The notes beneath the pieces were generated by a model. That model searched no databases, was not told the origin of the DNA, and worked only from the letters and a program-made list of their open reading frames with translations. From Treponema sp. (lineage in GTDB: Bacteria; Spirochaetota; Spirochaetia; Treponematales; Breznakiellaceae), in NCBI GenBank assembly GCA_012517385.1, contig JAAYUZ010000032.1, forward strand, positions 1 to 35,711: a DNA stretch of 35,711 nucleotides. The letters are read 5' to 3'. The position numbers were made by a program, and so were the translations under genes. Position 1 is the stretch's first letter. Each line of letters begins with the position of its first letter. Below are positions 15,390-24,270 of this stretch, piece by piece.

Positions 15390-15418
15390 TTGACCCCCTG
15401 AAATCTTCCAATCATACT
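15390..15418 (+). promoter_or_regulatory. possible promoter of the AlaX gene
   Basis: -35 TTGACC (15390-15395), a 17-base spacer and -10 CATACT (15413-15418). The ATG at 15425 begins only six bases after the -10, which again would give a near-leaderless mRNA. However, GGAG (15419-15422) directly precedes the ATG, so a longer transcript from further upstream cannot be excluded. Confidence 0.4.
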
Positions 15419-15424
15419 GGAGAT

Positions 15425-16612
15425 ATGAAAACTGAAAGCCTGTATTACGAACAGAGCCATCTTGATGAACTTGATGTTTCAATTCTTGCCGTCGAGCATC
15501 ATGAAGGCCGGCCGGCCCTGGTGCTGGACAGGACTATCCTGTACCCCGAAGGCGGCGGTCAGGGGGCGGACCATGGCTGGATAAATGGAGTACCGGTTCT
15601 GGATGTGCAATTGATCGAAGATGAGATATACCATTTTGTTTCAGATTCTGCCGGCCTTGCACCAGGGCCGGCCCGGCTCAAACTGGACCGGAAGCGGCGG
15701 CAGGACCTTTCTACCCAGCATACGGCCCAGCATCTTTTATCTGCCACTATTGTAAGGCTCGCCGGAGCTCCCACCGTATCCATGCATCTGGGGGACCGTT
15801 TTAATACCATTGATGTGGATACCCAAAATCTGTACCAGGAAGATCTGGCACTCATAGAAGAGGCGGCACAGAATATCATCCGGGAGGACTATGCCATTAT
15901 TACCCATCTCTGTCCCCCGGAGGACCTGCATTCCTTTCCCCTGCGAAAAAAGCCCCCGGAAGGGGAATGCCAGATTCGTATTGTAGAAATAGACGGCTAT
16001 GACTATTCCCCCTGCGGGGGACTGCACCTTCCTTCTACGGGCCCCATTGGAGCTCTGGCAATTCTTGGGGCGGAAAAGTACAAGGGGATGCTGCGTCTTT
16101 CCTTCATTGCGGGGCATCGGGTTCTTCGGGAATACCGGATGCTTCGGGACATTGCAGGGGATGCAGGCCGGCTCCTCAAGGTCCCCCAGGAGGAACTGGC
16201 TCCTGCCGTAGCCAGCCTTGTGGAAAAGACTGGTCTTCAGGATAAAACGATTCTTATTCTTAAGGAAAAACTGGCCCAGTTCGAAGCCTGCCAGATTCTG
16301 CAGGAACAGGGGCATTCGGCGCTGCTAGCCAAGGTTTTTGCCGACCGCTCAATGGATGATACCCTCCGGGTTGGCCGGGCGCTGCAGAAGGAAACAGAAC
16401 AGTTTATCCTGGTGGCTTCCATGCCGGAACTTAAGGTGGCGCTCCTCTCCAGCAGAAAGGATGTAGACCTGCGGCCGGTCTGTAAAACCCTTCTGGAAGG
16501 AAGCGGAGGAACCGGCGGGGGCGGACCTACCTACTTTCAGGGGGCCTTTAGTTCCCGGGAAGCTATGAATAAGTTTATTCAAGGAGTTCAAAGCCATGAG
16601 TATTTCAACTAA
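15425..16612 (+). CDS. AlaX-type trans-editing protein with C-terminal DHHA1 domain
   Basis: The 395-residue protein corresponds to the editing half of alanyl-tRNA synthetase without the aminoacylation domain. Such AlaX proteins hydrolyse Ser or Gly wrongly attached to tRNA(Ala). It shows LYPEGGGQGADHG, the zinc ligands in STQHTAQHLLSA (HxxxH) and SPCGGLHLPSTGPIG (C and H), then a helical linker and a DHHA1-like end with GSGGTGGGGPTYFQGAF. The length and the DHHA1 domain place it with the long AlaX forms rather than the 150-240-residue short forms. It is followed by a cobalamin adenosyltransferase gene that starts 17 bases before its stop, so the two are co-transcribed, although no functional link is evident. 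Confidence 0.88.
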   Translation: MKTESLYYEQSHLDELDVSILAVEHHEGRPALVLDRTILYPEGGGQGADHGWINGVPVLDVQLIEDEIYHFVSDSAGLAPGPARLKLDRKRRQDLSTQHTAQHLLSATIVRLAGAPTVSMHLGDRFNTIDVDTQNLYQEDLALIEEAAQNIIREDYAIITHLCPPEDLHSFPLRKKPPEGECQIRIVEIDGYDYSPCGGLHLPSTGPIGALAILGAEKYKGMLRLSFIAGHRVLREYRMLRDIAGDAGRLLKVPQEELAPAVASLVEKTGLQDKTILILKEKLAQFEACQILQEQGHSALLAKVFADRSMDDTLRVGRALQKETEQFILVASMPELKVALLSSRKDVDLRPVCKTLLEGSGGTGGGGPTYFQGAFSSREAMNKFIQGVQSHEYFN

Positions 16613-17120
16613 AACAGGCGATGATGGAACCACCGGTCTCTGGTCCGGTGAACGGGTAGGGAAGGATTCCCTCAGGGTAGAAAGCTACGGCACTATTGAT
16701 GAGCTTAACGCGTTTCTCGGGGATGCACGCCGGCATGTAAAAACCGATCGGGTTAAGGAGATTATTGATATACTTCAGCGGGACCTGTTCCGTGTGGCCG
16801 GTTCTCTGGCTACCTCCGGTCCCGGTGCCTATGTGCAGCCCGTCACCGAAGCTGATGTGGAGCGCCTGACCGATTGGGTTCACGAATTGGAAGCGGCGGT
16901 ACCGCTTACGGGGTTTGTGATCCCCGGCTCTACCGACAGTTCTGCCAAGCTGGATATCTGCCGTACCGTGTGCCGGCGGGCTGAACGGAGGATTGTCGCC
17001 CTGGCCCGGCAGGATGCGGTGGATGGTCCTACCCGGCGTTTTGTGAACCGTCTTTCGGACCTTCTCTTTATGCTGGCCCGTTACGAAGAACAGGCTGAAG
17101 GGGCCATCCGATATAAATAG
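16596..17120 (+). CDS. PduO-type cob(I)alamin adenosyltransferase
   Basis: The enzyme transfers the adenosyl group of ATP to cob(I)alamin to make coenzyme B12. The 174-residue protein has the ATP-binding N-terminus STKTGDDGTTGLWSGERVGK, the ESYGTIDELNAFLG segment, FVIPGSTDSSAKLDICRTVCRRAERR (shown here in parts: the PGS-x-x-S and RTVCRRAER motifs) and FVNRLSDLLFMLAR. These are the standard PduO/MMAB family features. An AAGGAG ribosome site nine bases before the ATG lies inside the end of alaX. The presence of this gene suggests that adenosylcobalamin-dependent enzymes operate in the organism, but none is in the window. Confidence 0.92.
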   Translation: MSISTKTGDDGTTGLWSGERVGKDSLRVESYGTIDELNAFLGDARRHVKTDRVKEIIDILQRDLFRVAGSLATSGPGAYVQPVTEADVERLTDWVHELEAAVPLTGFVIPGSTDSSAKLDICRTVCRRAERRIVALARQDAVDGPTRRFVNRLSDLLFMLARYEEQAEGAIRYK

Positions 17121-17185
17121 GCAATTTTACAGCCCCCAGGTTTTGAGGAAAAAGACAGTATTTCACAGGATTTGAGCTAAGCTTC

Positions 17186-17214
17186 TTGACAGTTTTTTTT
17201 GTAACGGATATGTT
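17186..17214 (+). promoter_or_regulatory. promoter of the efflux operon
   Basis: -35 TTGACA (17186-17191, consensus), a 17-base spacer containing a T8 run, and -10 TATGTT (17209-17214). The -10 lies inside the left arm of the palindromic operator, so repressor binding would exclude RNA polymerase. The predicted start near 17221 gives a leader of about 18 bases with no ribosome site. Confidence 0.75.
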
Positions 17215-17236
17215 AACGACCGGTCGGTAACATATC
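17207..17236. promoter_or_regulatory. 30-bp TetR-type operator
   Basis: The 30 bases from GATATGTTA to TAACATATC read the same on both strands except for one symmetric pair (position 10 with 21). The centre is CGACCGGTCG, and the flanks contain TGTTAAC and GGTAACA. It covers the -10, the transcription start and the whole leader of the tandem TetR gene, ending two bases before the ATG. It is twice the length of a usual 14-16-bp TetR site, matching a regulator with two DNA-binding domains per chain. Confidence 0.8.
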
Positions 17237-17238
17237 TG

Positions 17239-18468
17239 ATGACAAAGCAGGATATAATCAAAGCCACCTTTATAGTGTGGGGGCGGAACTTTTATACAAA
17301 AATGAATCTTTCTGAAGTCTCAGCCTATCTGGGGGTTACAAAGCCTGCCCTTTACCGGCATTTTTCCAACAAGGAAGCCCTGCTGGAAGCTCTGTATATC
17401 GATTTTTTTGACCGCTTTGCGCTGTTCCTTTCCAAAAACCTGCCAGCGGTCAAGCAGCAACAAAGCAGGAAAGATAAAGCACTTGCTCTGGCTGCAGTCA
17501 TGGCCGAGTATTTCATCAACCATACATATGACTTTCTCTTTTTCCTGAATCTGGTTCTGGGACAGGAAAAGCCCGGCCGGGTCTTTAAACAGGAATTGGA
17601 ACGCAGGGGACTTGTATTTGAGCGTCTCGATAACAGCCGGAAAGAGAAGGGGTCCATGTCGCTTCTGCGCACTGTCATGATGACGGTGGTTTTTGCGGTT
17701 GCCCTGGTCCATATCAGAAAAAACTGTCAGATTGATGAATCTTCAGAGGGTCCGGTGCTGGCGGACCCGTTGAGCCTTGTGACCGGTCTGGTTGAGCACG
17801 GCCTTTGTTCCATCAATATACAATCTGCTTTACCCGATTTTGCTACCCTGGATGAAATGTTTAAACCCCTCTGTGGTTGCTGTCGTGAAGGAAATCCGGC
17901 AGCCGGGGGTACCTCGGGGCAGATACTTTCTGCCCTGGCCCGTGCCATAGGCGAGCAGGGACTTTCGGATGCCTCTATGAATATTGTGGCCCGTAAGGCA
18001 GGGCTTGCTAAGAGCAGCCTCTACAGCCATTTTGCTAGCAAGGAAGAGATGCTCCGCCAGCTGTTTTTATATGAATTTGAAGCCCTGGCAAACCATCTGG
18101 AAACAGCCCTGGCGTTATCGGACAAGCCCCTGGACAGGCTCTACCTGACGATGCGGGCCGTATCGGAATACTTGCGACACCATCGGGATATTTTACTGGT
18201 GCTGGACTGGGTACGGCTCCAGAGAATTCCCCTGGGTGTGATAATTCCGGAAAGGGCTATGCAGCTATTGTCCTTTCTCCGGGACCTGCCTTTGCGGTCT
18301 TCCCTATCTGATTGGGATCAGTTCACCCTGGTCCGTTGGGTCCTCTTTCTTGTGGTGAATCAGCTCATGGTGGAACTCCGTCAGGGGGTGGATGAGGCTG
18401 AATCTCTGAATAATCTTAAGGAACTTTATATGTACATCGTTACAGGAGTAAACGGATGGAAGGCATGA
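17239..18468 (+). CDS. tandem TetR-TetR fusion regulator of the efflux operon
   Basis: At 409 residues this is double the usual TetR size, because it holds two full TetR units in one chain. The first DNA-binding domain is at about 5-50 (LSEVSAYLGVTKPALYRHFSNKEALLEAL). The second is at about 226-275 (ASMNIVARKAGLAKSSLYSHF, then ASKEEMLRQLF). Each is followed by its own helical ligand/dimer domain. A cysteine cluster, Cys212-Gly-Cys214-Cys215, lies in the linker and could bind metal or act as a redox switch. It is the first gene of the RND operon, and its promoter is covered by a 30-bp palindrome, so it is most likely an autoregulating repressor that responds to a pump substrate. The ATG at 17239 has no ribosome site. 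Confidence 0.85.
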   Translation: MTKQDIIKATFIVWGRNFYTKMNLSEVSAYLGVTKPALYRHFSNKEALLEALYIDFFDRFALFLSKNLPAVKQQQSRKDKALALAAVMAEYFINHTYDFLFFLNLVLGQEKPGRVFKQELERRGLVFERLDNSRKEKGSMSLLRTVMMTVVFAVALVHIRKNCQIDESSEGPVLADPLSLVTGLVEHGLCSINIQSALPDFATLDEMFKPLCGCCREGNPAAGGTSGQILSALARAIGEQGLSDASMNIVARKAGLAKSSLYSHFASKEEMLRQLFLYEFEALANHLETALALSDKPLDRLYLTMRAVSEYLRHHRDILLVLDWVRLQRIPLGVIIPERAMQLLSFLRDLPLRSSLSDWDQFTLVRWVLFLVVNQLMVELRQGVDEAESLNNLKELYMYIVTGVNGWKA

Positions 18469-19844
18469 AAACATGGTTTCTGGGGGCACTGCTGGTGCTG
18501 GGGAGCCATCTTGCGGCACAGGAAGCACAGAAGCTCTCTATAGAACAGGCGGTGAATCTTGCCATAGAGCACAACCTGAGCCTAAGCAACACAAAGCGGG
18601 ATCTGGCTGCTAAACAGCGTAAGGCCGACACGGCCTGGAATGTGTTTATACCAACGGTGGATGTGAGCGGCACCCTGGCCCGGATGAATGTGGCGAGTAC
18701 GGTAAGTGCTTTGGTGCCGGTTCCTCCCGCAGGAATGGGCGGGGTATATGATTATGTTATGACTATTTCCCGGGAACAACCCCAGTGGAGTCTTTCCAGT
18801 CGGTTTTCTGCCACACTGACCTTAAACGTGGCCCTCTTTGAGGGACTTAAAAACGTTCGGATGGATTATGAAAACGGCAAGATCGGTTATGAAAAAGCCA
18901 GGGCCCAGCTGGAACGGGATGTCCGAAAAAGCTATATACAGATCCTGCTTTTGCAGGAAAATGTAAAACTCCTTAAGGAAAACCTGGCGGCGGCGGAGAA
19001 ACGTCTGGAGACCGCCCGGGCAAATTACCGGGGAGGACTGGTCCCTGAACTGACGGTTTTGCAGGCCCAGGTTGGGGCAGAAAATCTTAAGCCCGCGATA
19101 CAGGATCTGGAGAACAGTCTGCAGTTGGCGATAGAGTCCCTGGCAATGAGCCTGAGCCTCCCCCATGGTACCAGGCTGGAATTGCAAAGCCTGCCCCTCC
19201 CTGATTTGTCGCTGGATCTGGACATGGAGGCCCTTATCAGCAGGGCTGTGAAGGATAAACCCGATCTGGAAGAGTTGCGGCGTTCTATCCTGCTCCTGCA
19301 GAGCACGAAACAGGCAAACTTTTATCAACTGTATACACCCTCGCTCTCGTTGGGCTGGACCTTCGATCCCACCTTTCAGGGAGATCCTATGAAGGACAAT
19401 TGGTTTGATAGCGAATCCTGGAAACAGCGTTCCGGTATGTTCAGCATTACCCTGGCCTGGCGTTTGAACAGCCTGCTTCCCTTCTCCCGGGAAGCCCAGG
19501 GGTTGGCCGATCTGGATGATACGATCGCAAAAATGAATACAAGCCTGGCCATGGCAGTCCGGGGAACCGAAACGGAGGTGTATTCGATTATTCTAAAACT
19601 GCAGAAATCACAGCAGAGCATGAATGCCCTGAAACTGAATGTGGATCTGGCAAAACGGGCCTATGCTTTAACCGAAGATGCCTACAAGGCGGGGCTTAAG
19701 GATATTATGGAAATTACCAATGCGGACCTGGACTTACGGAAGGCCCAGTTGGAGGTTATGAAAGAACAGTTCAATTACATCACCGGGCTTCTAGACCTGG
19801 AATATGCGATAGGGGTGCCCTTTGGGACCCTGACAAGGAGTTAA
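18456..19844 (+). CDS. TolC-like outer-membrane efflux protein
   Basis: The 462-residue protein starts with a signal peptide (MKTWFLGALLVLGSHLAAQ) followed by the OEP/TolC repeat pattern: LSIEQAVNLAIEHNLSLSN, long helical stretches, and a second related half near TEDAYKAGLKDIMEITNADL. It would form the outer-membrane channel and periplasmic tunnel of a tripartite pump. There is no lipobox, unlike many OprM-type proteins. The ATG at 18456 is chosen because AGGAG lies seven bases upstream; ATG 18465, which forms an ATGA overlap with the regulator stop, is the alternative. The gene sits before the membrane-fusion protein and the RND pump, which completes the set. Confidence 0.9.
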   Translation: MEGMKTWFLGALLVLGSHLAAQEAQKLSIEQAVNLAIEHNLSLSNTKRDLAAKQRKADTAWNVFIPTVDVSGTLARMNVASTVSALVPVPPAGMGGVYDYVMTISREQPQWSLSSRFSATLTLNVALFEGLKNVRMDYENGKIGYEKARAQLERDVRKSYIQILLLQENVKLLKENLAAAEKRLETARANYRGGLVPELTVLQAQVGAENLKPAIQDLENSLQLAIESLAMSLSLPHGTRLELQSLPLPDLSLDLDMEALISRAVKDKPDLEELRRSILLLQSTKQANFYQLYTPSLSLGWTFDPTFQGDPMKDNWFDSESWKQRSGMFSITLAWRLNSLLPFSREAQGLADLDDTIAKMNTSLAMAVRGTETEVYSIILKLQKSQQSMNALKLNVDLAKRAYALTEDAYKAGLKDIMEITNADLDLRKAQLEVMKEQFNYITGLLDLEYAIGVPFGTLTRS

Positions 19845-19846
19845 CG

Positions 19847-20788
19847 ATGAAACGAAATGTCATGATTGTTATGGCGGGGCTTGCCCTGCTTGCATCCTGT
19901 GCTCAGAATACGAAGCCAAAGGCCCAGAATGAAGCGAAGGGGACCGAAGAGCAGGTGCCTGTCTTTGCGGTGGGGACCACCAGGGCGGTTAAGGGGCAGA
20001 TCCGGGATTACCTGGCCCTTTCCGGAGATATTGTATCCGGCACCACCGTAGATGCCTACTCGGATGTGGCTGGAAAGGTTACCAAACTCTATGTTTCGGT
20101 GGGCCAGCGGGTCGAAAAGGATGAACCCCTGGCTGAAGTGGATCCTTCCCGTCCTGGGATGACCTTTAATACCGGTGTGGTAAAGGCTCCGATCTCCGGA
20201 ACCGTGATTGCCCTGCCTGCCCAGCTTGGTATGACCATATCCCAGGCTGTCCCGGTGGCAAGACTGGCGGGCTCTGGGTCCCTCGAAGCCAGGGCCTTTG
20301 TGGCCGAGCGTTTTATTTCTAAAATGAGGGTGGGGCTCCCGGTAGAATTGACCCTGGATGCCTATCCTGGCCGAACCTTTTATGGCAGGGTTCGGGAGTT
20401 GAGTCCTACGGTAGATCCGGTCTCCCGAACTATGGAAGTAAGGATCACGGTTAAAAACGAAGATAATGCATTAAAAACCGGAATGTTTGCCAAAATAAAA
20501 ATTATTACGGAAGAAAAAAGCAGCATTGTAAAGATTCCAGCGGCGGCCATTGTCCGCCGTTATGGTGAACAGTATGTCTTTACTGTAGAAACGGACCCCA
20601 AGGATCCGGCCTTTACTATTGCGCACAAACGGATTGTTACACCGGGTATTCTGATTGATGATCAGGCAGAAATACGGGAGGGTCTCGAGGCTGATGTGGA
20701 GGTTGTACTCCGGGGCCAGAGCCTTCTGGAAGATGGTGTCCGGGTCCGGGTTGTGGAGACCACGGCTCCGCTAAAAACAACCTATTAA
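19847..20788 (+). CDS. RND efflux membrane-fusion (periplasmic adaptor) lipoprotein
   Basis: The 313-residue protein has a lipoprotein signal (LLASC, lipidated Cys18), then a disordered Lys/Glu-rich stretch. The adaptor core follows: DYLALSGDIVSGTTVDAYSDVAGKV, the split lipoyl domain (VSVGQRVEKDEPLAEVD and VKAPISGTVIALPAQLGM), a beta-barrel (FVAERFISKMRVGLPVELTLDA, shown as the F-V-A-E and G-x-x-V-E-L segments) and a membrane-proximal region. The helical hairpin between the lipoyl halves is very short, as in adaptors of spirochetal and Bacteroidetes pumps. AGGAG with six-base spacing fixes the ATG. It links the TolC-like protein to the RND pump encoded ten bases downstream. Confidence 0.9.
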   Translation: MKRNVMIVMAGLALLASCAQNTKPKAQNEAKGTEEQVPVFAVGTTRAVKGQIRDYLALSGDIVSGTTVDAYSDVAGKVTKLYVSVGQRVEKDEPLAEVDPSRPGMTFNTGVVKAPISGTVIALPAQLGMTISQAVPVARLAGSGSLEARAFVAERFISKMRVGLPVELTLDAYPGRTFYGRVRELSPTVDPVSRTMEVRITVKNEDNALKTGMFAKIKIITEEKSSIVKIPAAAIVRRYGEQYVFTVETDPKDPAFTIAHKRIVTPGILIDDQAEIREGLEADVEVVLRGQSLLEDGVRVRVVETTAPLKTTY

Positions 20789-20797
20789 GAGGTTCTC

Positions 20798-23700
20798 ATG
20801 AGTATCGCTAAAACGGTCGTTTCTCGGCCAACTACCATATTTATAGCCTTTGCCCTTCTTTTTGGGCTCGGTGTATTTGCCACGTTGAACCTGCCCATCG
20901 ATCTGTATCCTGAGATTGAGCCCCCCATTCTGGTGGTTTATACCAGCTATTCCGGGGCAGGTCCCGAAGAGGTTGAGCGGATGGTAACCAGGCCCCTGGA
21001 AGGGACCCTCTCTAACGTGTCGAGTCTGGAAAAACTCAGCTCAACCAGTTCCAAGGGGTCCAGCATGGTTATGCTTACCTTTACCTACGGGACCGATATG
21101 GCGGATGCGGCCAATTCGGTCCGGGATAACCTGGAACTGGTTAAGCGGTTTCTTCCCGATGGTGCCGATACACCCCTTATCTTTAAGTTTGATCCGTCCA
21201 TGATTCCGATTATGGGTCTCATGGTGACAGGAAACCGCACCCCTGAGGAATTGCGGGAAATCGCGGAAAACACGATTCTGCCCCGTATCGAACAGGTTCC
21301 TGGGGTAGCCATGGGATCCGTCTCTGGGGGCCGGCAGAAAATTATCAAGGTGGAAATCCCCCAGAACCGGCTTGAAGCTTACGGGCTCACCATCACCCAG
21401 ATTAAGGGGATGCTCGCAAGTCAGAATATTTCGGTCTCCGCTGGTTCCATTTTAGATAACGGTCTTTCATACCTATTGGCTACCGCAGGAGAATACAAGA
21501 GTCTGGATGAAATTGGCGCAACCGTAATTTCCTACAAGGGGGGCGGCGTAGTAAATGGTCAGCTTGAGCCCAGCAAGGTAGTTCGTTTGCGGGATATTGC
21601 GGATGTGTATGAGGGCTACCGGGACGAAGACAGCCTTGTGTATGTAAATGGCCAGCCGGCGGTACAGATTACGGTTCAGAAACAGAGTGGTAAAAACTCA
21701 GTTCAGACCGCACGGGAATTACGGAAACGGCTGGTTCAGATATCTAAGGAGGTGCCCCAGGGGATTAAAATCACCGAAATCTTTAACACCACCGATATCA
21801 TAGAAAACTCGATAAATCAGGTTACTTCCAGTGCCCTGCAGGGGGCCCTGCTGGCGGTGCTGATTCTTTTTATCTTCCTGAGGTCTGTTAAACCAACCCT
21901 TATAATCGGTATTACCATTCCGGTATCCCTTCTGTTTACCCTCATGTTGATGTACTTCTGGGGGCTTACGCTGAATGTGATGACCCTGGCGGGGCTTGCC
22001 CTCGGTGTTGGTATGCTGGTGGATAACTCCATTGTTATTCTGGAAAACATCTACCGCTACCGGGAAAAGGGAGCCAAGCTCACCGCGGCAGCAATACTGG
22101 GGAGTCAGGAAATGATAAACGCGATCCTTTCATCAACCTTGACTACCATCTGTGTGTTTGCTCCCCTGGTTATGTTTAAAGGCCAGCTCGGTATTGTAGG
22201 AGAACTCTTTTCGGGCCTTTCCTTTACGGTAGTTATTTCTCTTTCCATGTCATTGGTGGTGGCTATGCTGCTTATACCGGTTCTGACCAGCCATTATTTG
22301 CCGCTGACAACCCGGGTTCAAAAACCGCTTTCCGGTTTTCTGGCAGTTCTGGATGAACCCTTTGCCACCTTTTTCGACTGGCTGGATAATGCCTACCGCC
22401 GTGCGGTAGACCGGGTCCTGCGGCACAAGGTGGCTACCATTCTGGTTCTCTTATCCCTATTTATTGCAAGCCTCATCGCAATTCCCCAGATCGGCTATGT
22501 ATTTATGCCAGAACAGCAGGCCGATTCGGTAACCCTTAATGTAGAGCTTCCTATCGGAACGCCGATTGCGGAAACTGAGGCGGTGCTGAAACAGATACAG
22601 GGAATACTAGAAGCGGAGTTACAGGGGTATAAACGGATTATTCTGACCATTGGCCAGCGAAATCTACTTGGTTTTGGCGGTTCTTCTTCGGTAAACAGGG
22701 GAAGCCTCCAGATTACTTTGCCAGAATTTAAGGAACGAATTGATTCTGCAGAGACCATGAAAAACAAAATCCGTGCCCATTTTAATGACTTTCCCGGTGC
22801 TACCCTGAGCTTTAATGCTTCTTCAGCCTCCATGCGGATAGGTTCAGCAAGCCCTATTGATATTATTATCAAGACCCAGGACCTGACGAAGGGAAAGGCT
22901 ATTGCAGATAAAATTGCCCAGATCCTGAAAGAGAAAGTTCCGGAGGCAAAGGAGCCTTCCATCGATCTTAAGGATGGACTGCCCCAGATTGAACTCGTGT
23001 TTGATCGGGAGCGGATGTATGCCCTGGGCCTGAATGTGTACACCGTAGGAAATGAGCTTAAAGCCGCGGTGGATGGGGTGACGGCAACGAAATACAGAAC
23101 CAGCGGCAGTGAATATGATGTGGTGCTCATCCTGCCTGAGGCGGACCGGAGCGAGCTTCCCGATCTGGATAAGATTTTTGTAATGAATCCCGCGGGGCAG
23201 AAAATACCCCTGGCGAGTTTTGCCAGCTATAAAAAAACCACTGGACCTATCACGATCCGCAGGGAAAATCAGGGCCGGGTCATTCATGTTACAGCGGGAA
23301 CTAATACCGGAGCTGCCATCAATAAGATAGAAAGTAAAATCCGTGGCCTTATTGCCCAGGAGATTCCCGCCGAGGATGATGTGGTGATTGAATATGCCGG
23401 TGACTATCAGCAGTTAATGGAGTATGTGGGGAAGTTTGCTCTTATCATGCTGGTGGCGGTATTTCTGGTTTTTGGTGTCATGGCAAGCCAGTTTGAATCC
23501 TTCCGGGACCCCTTTATCATCATCTTTACGATTCCCCTTTCGGTAATAGGGATCGTGGTCATCTATGGTTTGACCGGGGAAGTCTTTAACATCCTGACCG
23601 CTGTGGGGCTTCTCGTACTGGTCGGGGTTATTGTTAACAACGGTATCGTTCTTGTGGATTATACGAACCTGCTCCGAAAGCGGGGGCTCAGTCTGCATGA

Positions 23701-24001
23701 TGCCTGTGTGGAAGCCGCAGGGAATCGTCTCAGGCCCATATTGATGACCACCCTTACCACGGTGTTGGGACTTGTGCCCATGGCGTTTTTCCCCGGTGAA
23801 GGTTCTGAGCTGGTGGCCCCCATCGGGAAGACCGTGCTTGGCGGGCTTTCCTTCGGTACCCTCATGACCCTGTTTCTGATGCCGGTTATTTATGCCATTT
23901 TTAATAAGCGTGCCGATGAGCGGAAGGCCCGGGCCGAAGCTCGGCGGGAACGGATTGCCGCTGGTGTTACTAGAAAGGCCGCAACGGAGGTTTCCAAATG
24001 A
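20798..24001 (+). CDS. RND-family efflux pump (HAE-1 type inner-membrane transporter)
   Basis: The 1067-residue protein has the full RND layout. TM1 is near residue 15-35 (TTIFIAFALLFGLGVFATL). A periplasmic porter loop with EVERMVTRPLE follows, then TM2-6 with GVGMLVDNSIVILENIYRYRE, a second porter loop, and TM7-12 ending in GVIVNNGIVLVDY and MTTLTTVLGLVPMAF. In the TM4 proton-relay site the sequence is Asp-Asn (about residues 408-409) where AcrB has Asp-Asp; this variant is common in this branch. It uses proton motive force to expel hydrophobic compounds. It is not a CusA-type metal pump by its motifs. The start follows AAGAGG. The stop overlaps the start of the PII-like gene (ATGA). Confidence 0.93.
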   Translation: MSIAKTVVSRPTTIFIAFALLFGLGVFATLNLPIDLYPEIEPPILVVYTSYSGAGPEEVERMVTRPLEGTLSNVSSLEKLSSTSSKGSSMVMLTFTYGTDMADAANSVRDNLELVKRFLPDGADTPLIFKFDPSMIPIMGLMVTGNRTPEELREIAENTILPRIEQVPGVAMGSVSGGRQKIIKVEIPQNRLEAYGLTITQIKGMLASQNISVSAGSILDNGLSYLLATAGEYKSLDEIGATVISYKGGGVVNGQLEPSKVVRLRDIADVYEGYRDEDSLVYVNGQPAVQITVQKQSGKNSVQTARELRKRLVQISKEVPQGIKITEIFNTTDIIENSINQVTSSALQGALLAVLILFIFLRSVKPTLIIGITIPVSLLFTLMLMYFWGLTLNVMTLAGLALGVGMLVDNSIVILENIYRYREKGAKLTAAAILGSQEMINAILSSTLTTICVFAPLVMFKGQLGIVGELFSGLSFTVVISLSMSLVVAMLLIPVLTSHYLPLTTRVQKPLSGFLAVLDEPFATFFDWLDNAYRRAVDRVLRHKVATILVLLSLFIASLIAIPQIGYVFMPEQQADSVTLNVELPIGTPIAETEAVLKQIQGILEAELQGYKRIILTIGQRNLLGFGGSSSVNRGSLQITLPEFKERIDSAETMKNKIRAHFNDFPGATLSFNASSASMRIGSASPIDIIIKTQDLTKGKAIADKIAQILKEKVPEAKEPSIDLKDGLPQIELVFDRERMYALGLNVYTVGNELKAAVDGVTATKYRTSGSEYDVVLILPEADRSELPDLDKIFVMNPAGQKIPLASFASYKKTTGPITIRRENQGRVIHVTAGTNTGAAINKIESKIRGLIAQEIPAEDDVVIEYAGDYQQLMEYVGKFALIMLVAVFLVFGVMASQFESFRDPFIIIFTIPLSVIGIVVIYGLTGEVFNILTAVGLLVLVGVIVNNGIVLVDYTNLLRKRGLSLHDACVEAAGNRLRPILMTTLTTVLGLVPMAFFPGEGSELVAPIGKTVLGGLSFGTLMTLFLMPVIYAIFNKRADERKARAEARRERIAAGVTRKAATEVSK

Positions 24002-24270
24002 TACGGCTGGAATTGTTTGCAAATCGTTCTGTAGAGGAAGACCTCTTTGATGCTTTTTCTAAAGCCGGGGTGGTAAAACAGTATACAAAAATCCCTGTGG
24101 TTCATGGTGTCGGTTCGTCCGGGCCGCGGATGGGAGATGCGGTCTGGCCGGAAGAAAACTTTGCCCTCATTATCTGGTGTGATGAAGTTGAAGCCCGGCG
24201 TATTGTAATCGCTGTAGAGGAGGTTAAACAAAAATTTCCCCATGAGGGTATCAAGCTTTTTGGTATTTAG
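23998..24270 (+). CDS. small PII-like protein coupled to the RND pump
   Basis: This 90-residue protein is last in the efflux operon, and its ATG overlaps the pump stop codon. Its pattern fits a ferredoxin-like PII/CutA fold: strand IRLELFANRSVEEDL, helix, strand with YTKIPVVHGVGSSGPRMGD, strand FALIIWCDEVEARRI, helix VIAVEEVKQKFP and a C-terminal strand. The VHGVGSSGPRMGDAVWPEEN segment replaces the T-loop region of PII proteins. I recall similar small transporter-associated PII-like proteins beside RND genes in Bacteroidetes (PG0541-like), but did not verify the match. A role in sensing a nucleotide or metal and modulating the pump is inference. No ribosome site other than the coupled stop is needed. 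Confidence 0.65.
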   Translation: MIRLELFANRSVEEDLFDAFSKAGVVKQYTKIPVVHGVGSSGPRMGDAVWPEENFALIIWCDEVEARRIVIAVEEVKQKFPHEGIKLFGI

